NCBI GenBank assembly: GCA_019307665.1
Contig: JAFDJC010000222.1
Coordinates: forward strand, 1-5,366
DNA: 5,366 nt
Source of the DNA: Deltaproteobacteria bacterium
GTDB lineage: Bacteria; Desulfobacterota; Desulfobacteria; Desulfobacterales; SURF-7
Direction of reading: 5' to 3'
Under the pieces are notes generated by a model. The model was given only the letters and a program-made list of their open reading frames with translations, was not told the origin of the DNA and ran no database searches. Position numbers and translations under genes: made by a program. Positions 5,178 to 5,366 of the stretch are shown one piece after another; positions within the stretch are counted from its first letter, which is position 1, and the number at the start of each line of letters is the position of its first letter.

Positions 5178-5366
5178 AAAGAAGGATTATTATTAGGTCA
5201 ATTGTCGCACTTACGGTTTGCATGGGAATGATAGCAATGTTCTCAACAATCTCCCCGGCAGAAGCAAAAGAGACAATCAAATTCGGCTGCATGGCACCCA
5301 TCACCGGCATGTTTGGCGGAGTCGGTGAACCCCTGACCAAGGGGGCTTTGCTGGCAGAAAAAATGA
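5174..5366 (+). CDS. LivJ-type ABC transporter substrate-binding protein, N-terminal part
   Basis: The first 64 codons of a periplasmic binding protein; the gene runs off the window. K2-R3-R4 and a hydrophobic core to about residue 26 form a Sec signal peptide, with likely cleavage after the AEA at 29-31. The mature start, ETIKFGCMAPITGMFGGVG (33-51), is the first beta strand and ligand loop of the type I (branched-chain amino acid, Leu/Ile/Val-binding) family, whose usual form is IKIGxxxPLTG. GGAGGAGG at 5160-5167 supports the ATG. This family binds amino acids, amides, urea and various aromatic or other small organic acids, so the substrate is open. Permease and ATPase genes are expected downstream. 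The promoter and perfect palindrome upstream suggest control by the adjacent GntR/FCD protein. Confidence 0.85.
   Translation, partial: MKRRIIIRSIVALTVCMGMIAMFSTISPAEAKETIKFGCMAPITGMFGGVGEPLTKGALLAEKM

Noticed and set aside
5174..5221. Lipoprotein signal ending at C16 of the binding protein
   Set aside because: LTVC lacks the small residue required before the Cys, and the hydrophobic core continues beyond it to an AEA cleavage site.
5098..5340. 80-codon minus-strand frame
   Set aside because: It is antisense to the clear binding-protein gene with signal peptide and ribosome site, and has no features of its own.

Overview
The window carries a corrinoid-dependent C1 (methyl-transfer) module followed by a regulator and the first codons of a transporter operon, all on the + strand. 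The gene content (methyltetrahydrofolate-corrinoid methyltransferase, MetH-activation-domain-like protein, ASKHA/2Fe-2S corrinoid activator) points to an anaerobe that uses the Wood-Ljungdahl pathway. A sulfate-reducing Desulfobacterota member would fit best, with an acetogenic Firmicute as the alternative. That assignment is an inference from gene content and protein style, not from a marker gene.

Layout. Bases 1-214 are a leader or intergenic region with small inverted repeats, a weak promoter and perhaps the end of an upstream gene. Bases 215-1009 encode an AcsE/MtgA-type pterin-binding methyltransferase with its four expected pterin-contact residues. Bases 1068-1826 encode a stand-alone relative of the MetH reactivation domain with a C-terminal Cys cluster. 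Bases 1831-3501 encode a RACE-type protein (reductive activator of corrinoid enzymes: N-terminal [2Fe-2S] ferredoxin plus ASKHA ATPase). Bases 3502-3888 are AT-rich and hold a 68-base inverted-repeat element able to fold as a three-way junction, a possible 50-codon minus-strand reading frame and the promoter of the next gene. Bases 3889-4656 encode a GntR/FCD transcription factor. Bases 4657-5047 look like decayed sequence with a possible IS3 OrfA remnant. From 5048 there is a clear promoter and operator, then from 5174 the start of a LivJ-type periplasmic binding protein cut by the window end.

How it works together. The methyltransferase moves a methyl group between a corrinoid protein and tetrahydrofolate, and the RACE protein re-reduces corrinoid that has oxidised to Co(II). 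The substrate-specific methyltransferase and the corrinoid protein themselves are not in the window and probably lie upstream. The GntR/FCD protein probably controls its own gene and the adjacent transporter: a perfect 17-base palindrome (CTGTTGTC-T-GACAACAG, 5078-5094) lies just downstream of the transporter -10 region, and a degenerate copy sharing ACAACAG (3846-3862) overlaps the -10 of the regulator. This pair of sites is the strongest non-coding signal here. A plausible but unproven reading is that the locus imports a methylated compound and demethylates it. No clearly new system is demonstrated. The least explained items are the MetH-activation-like protein paired with RACE, and the three-way-junction element.
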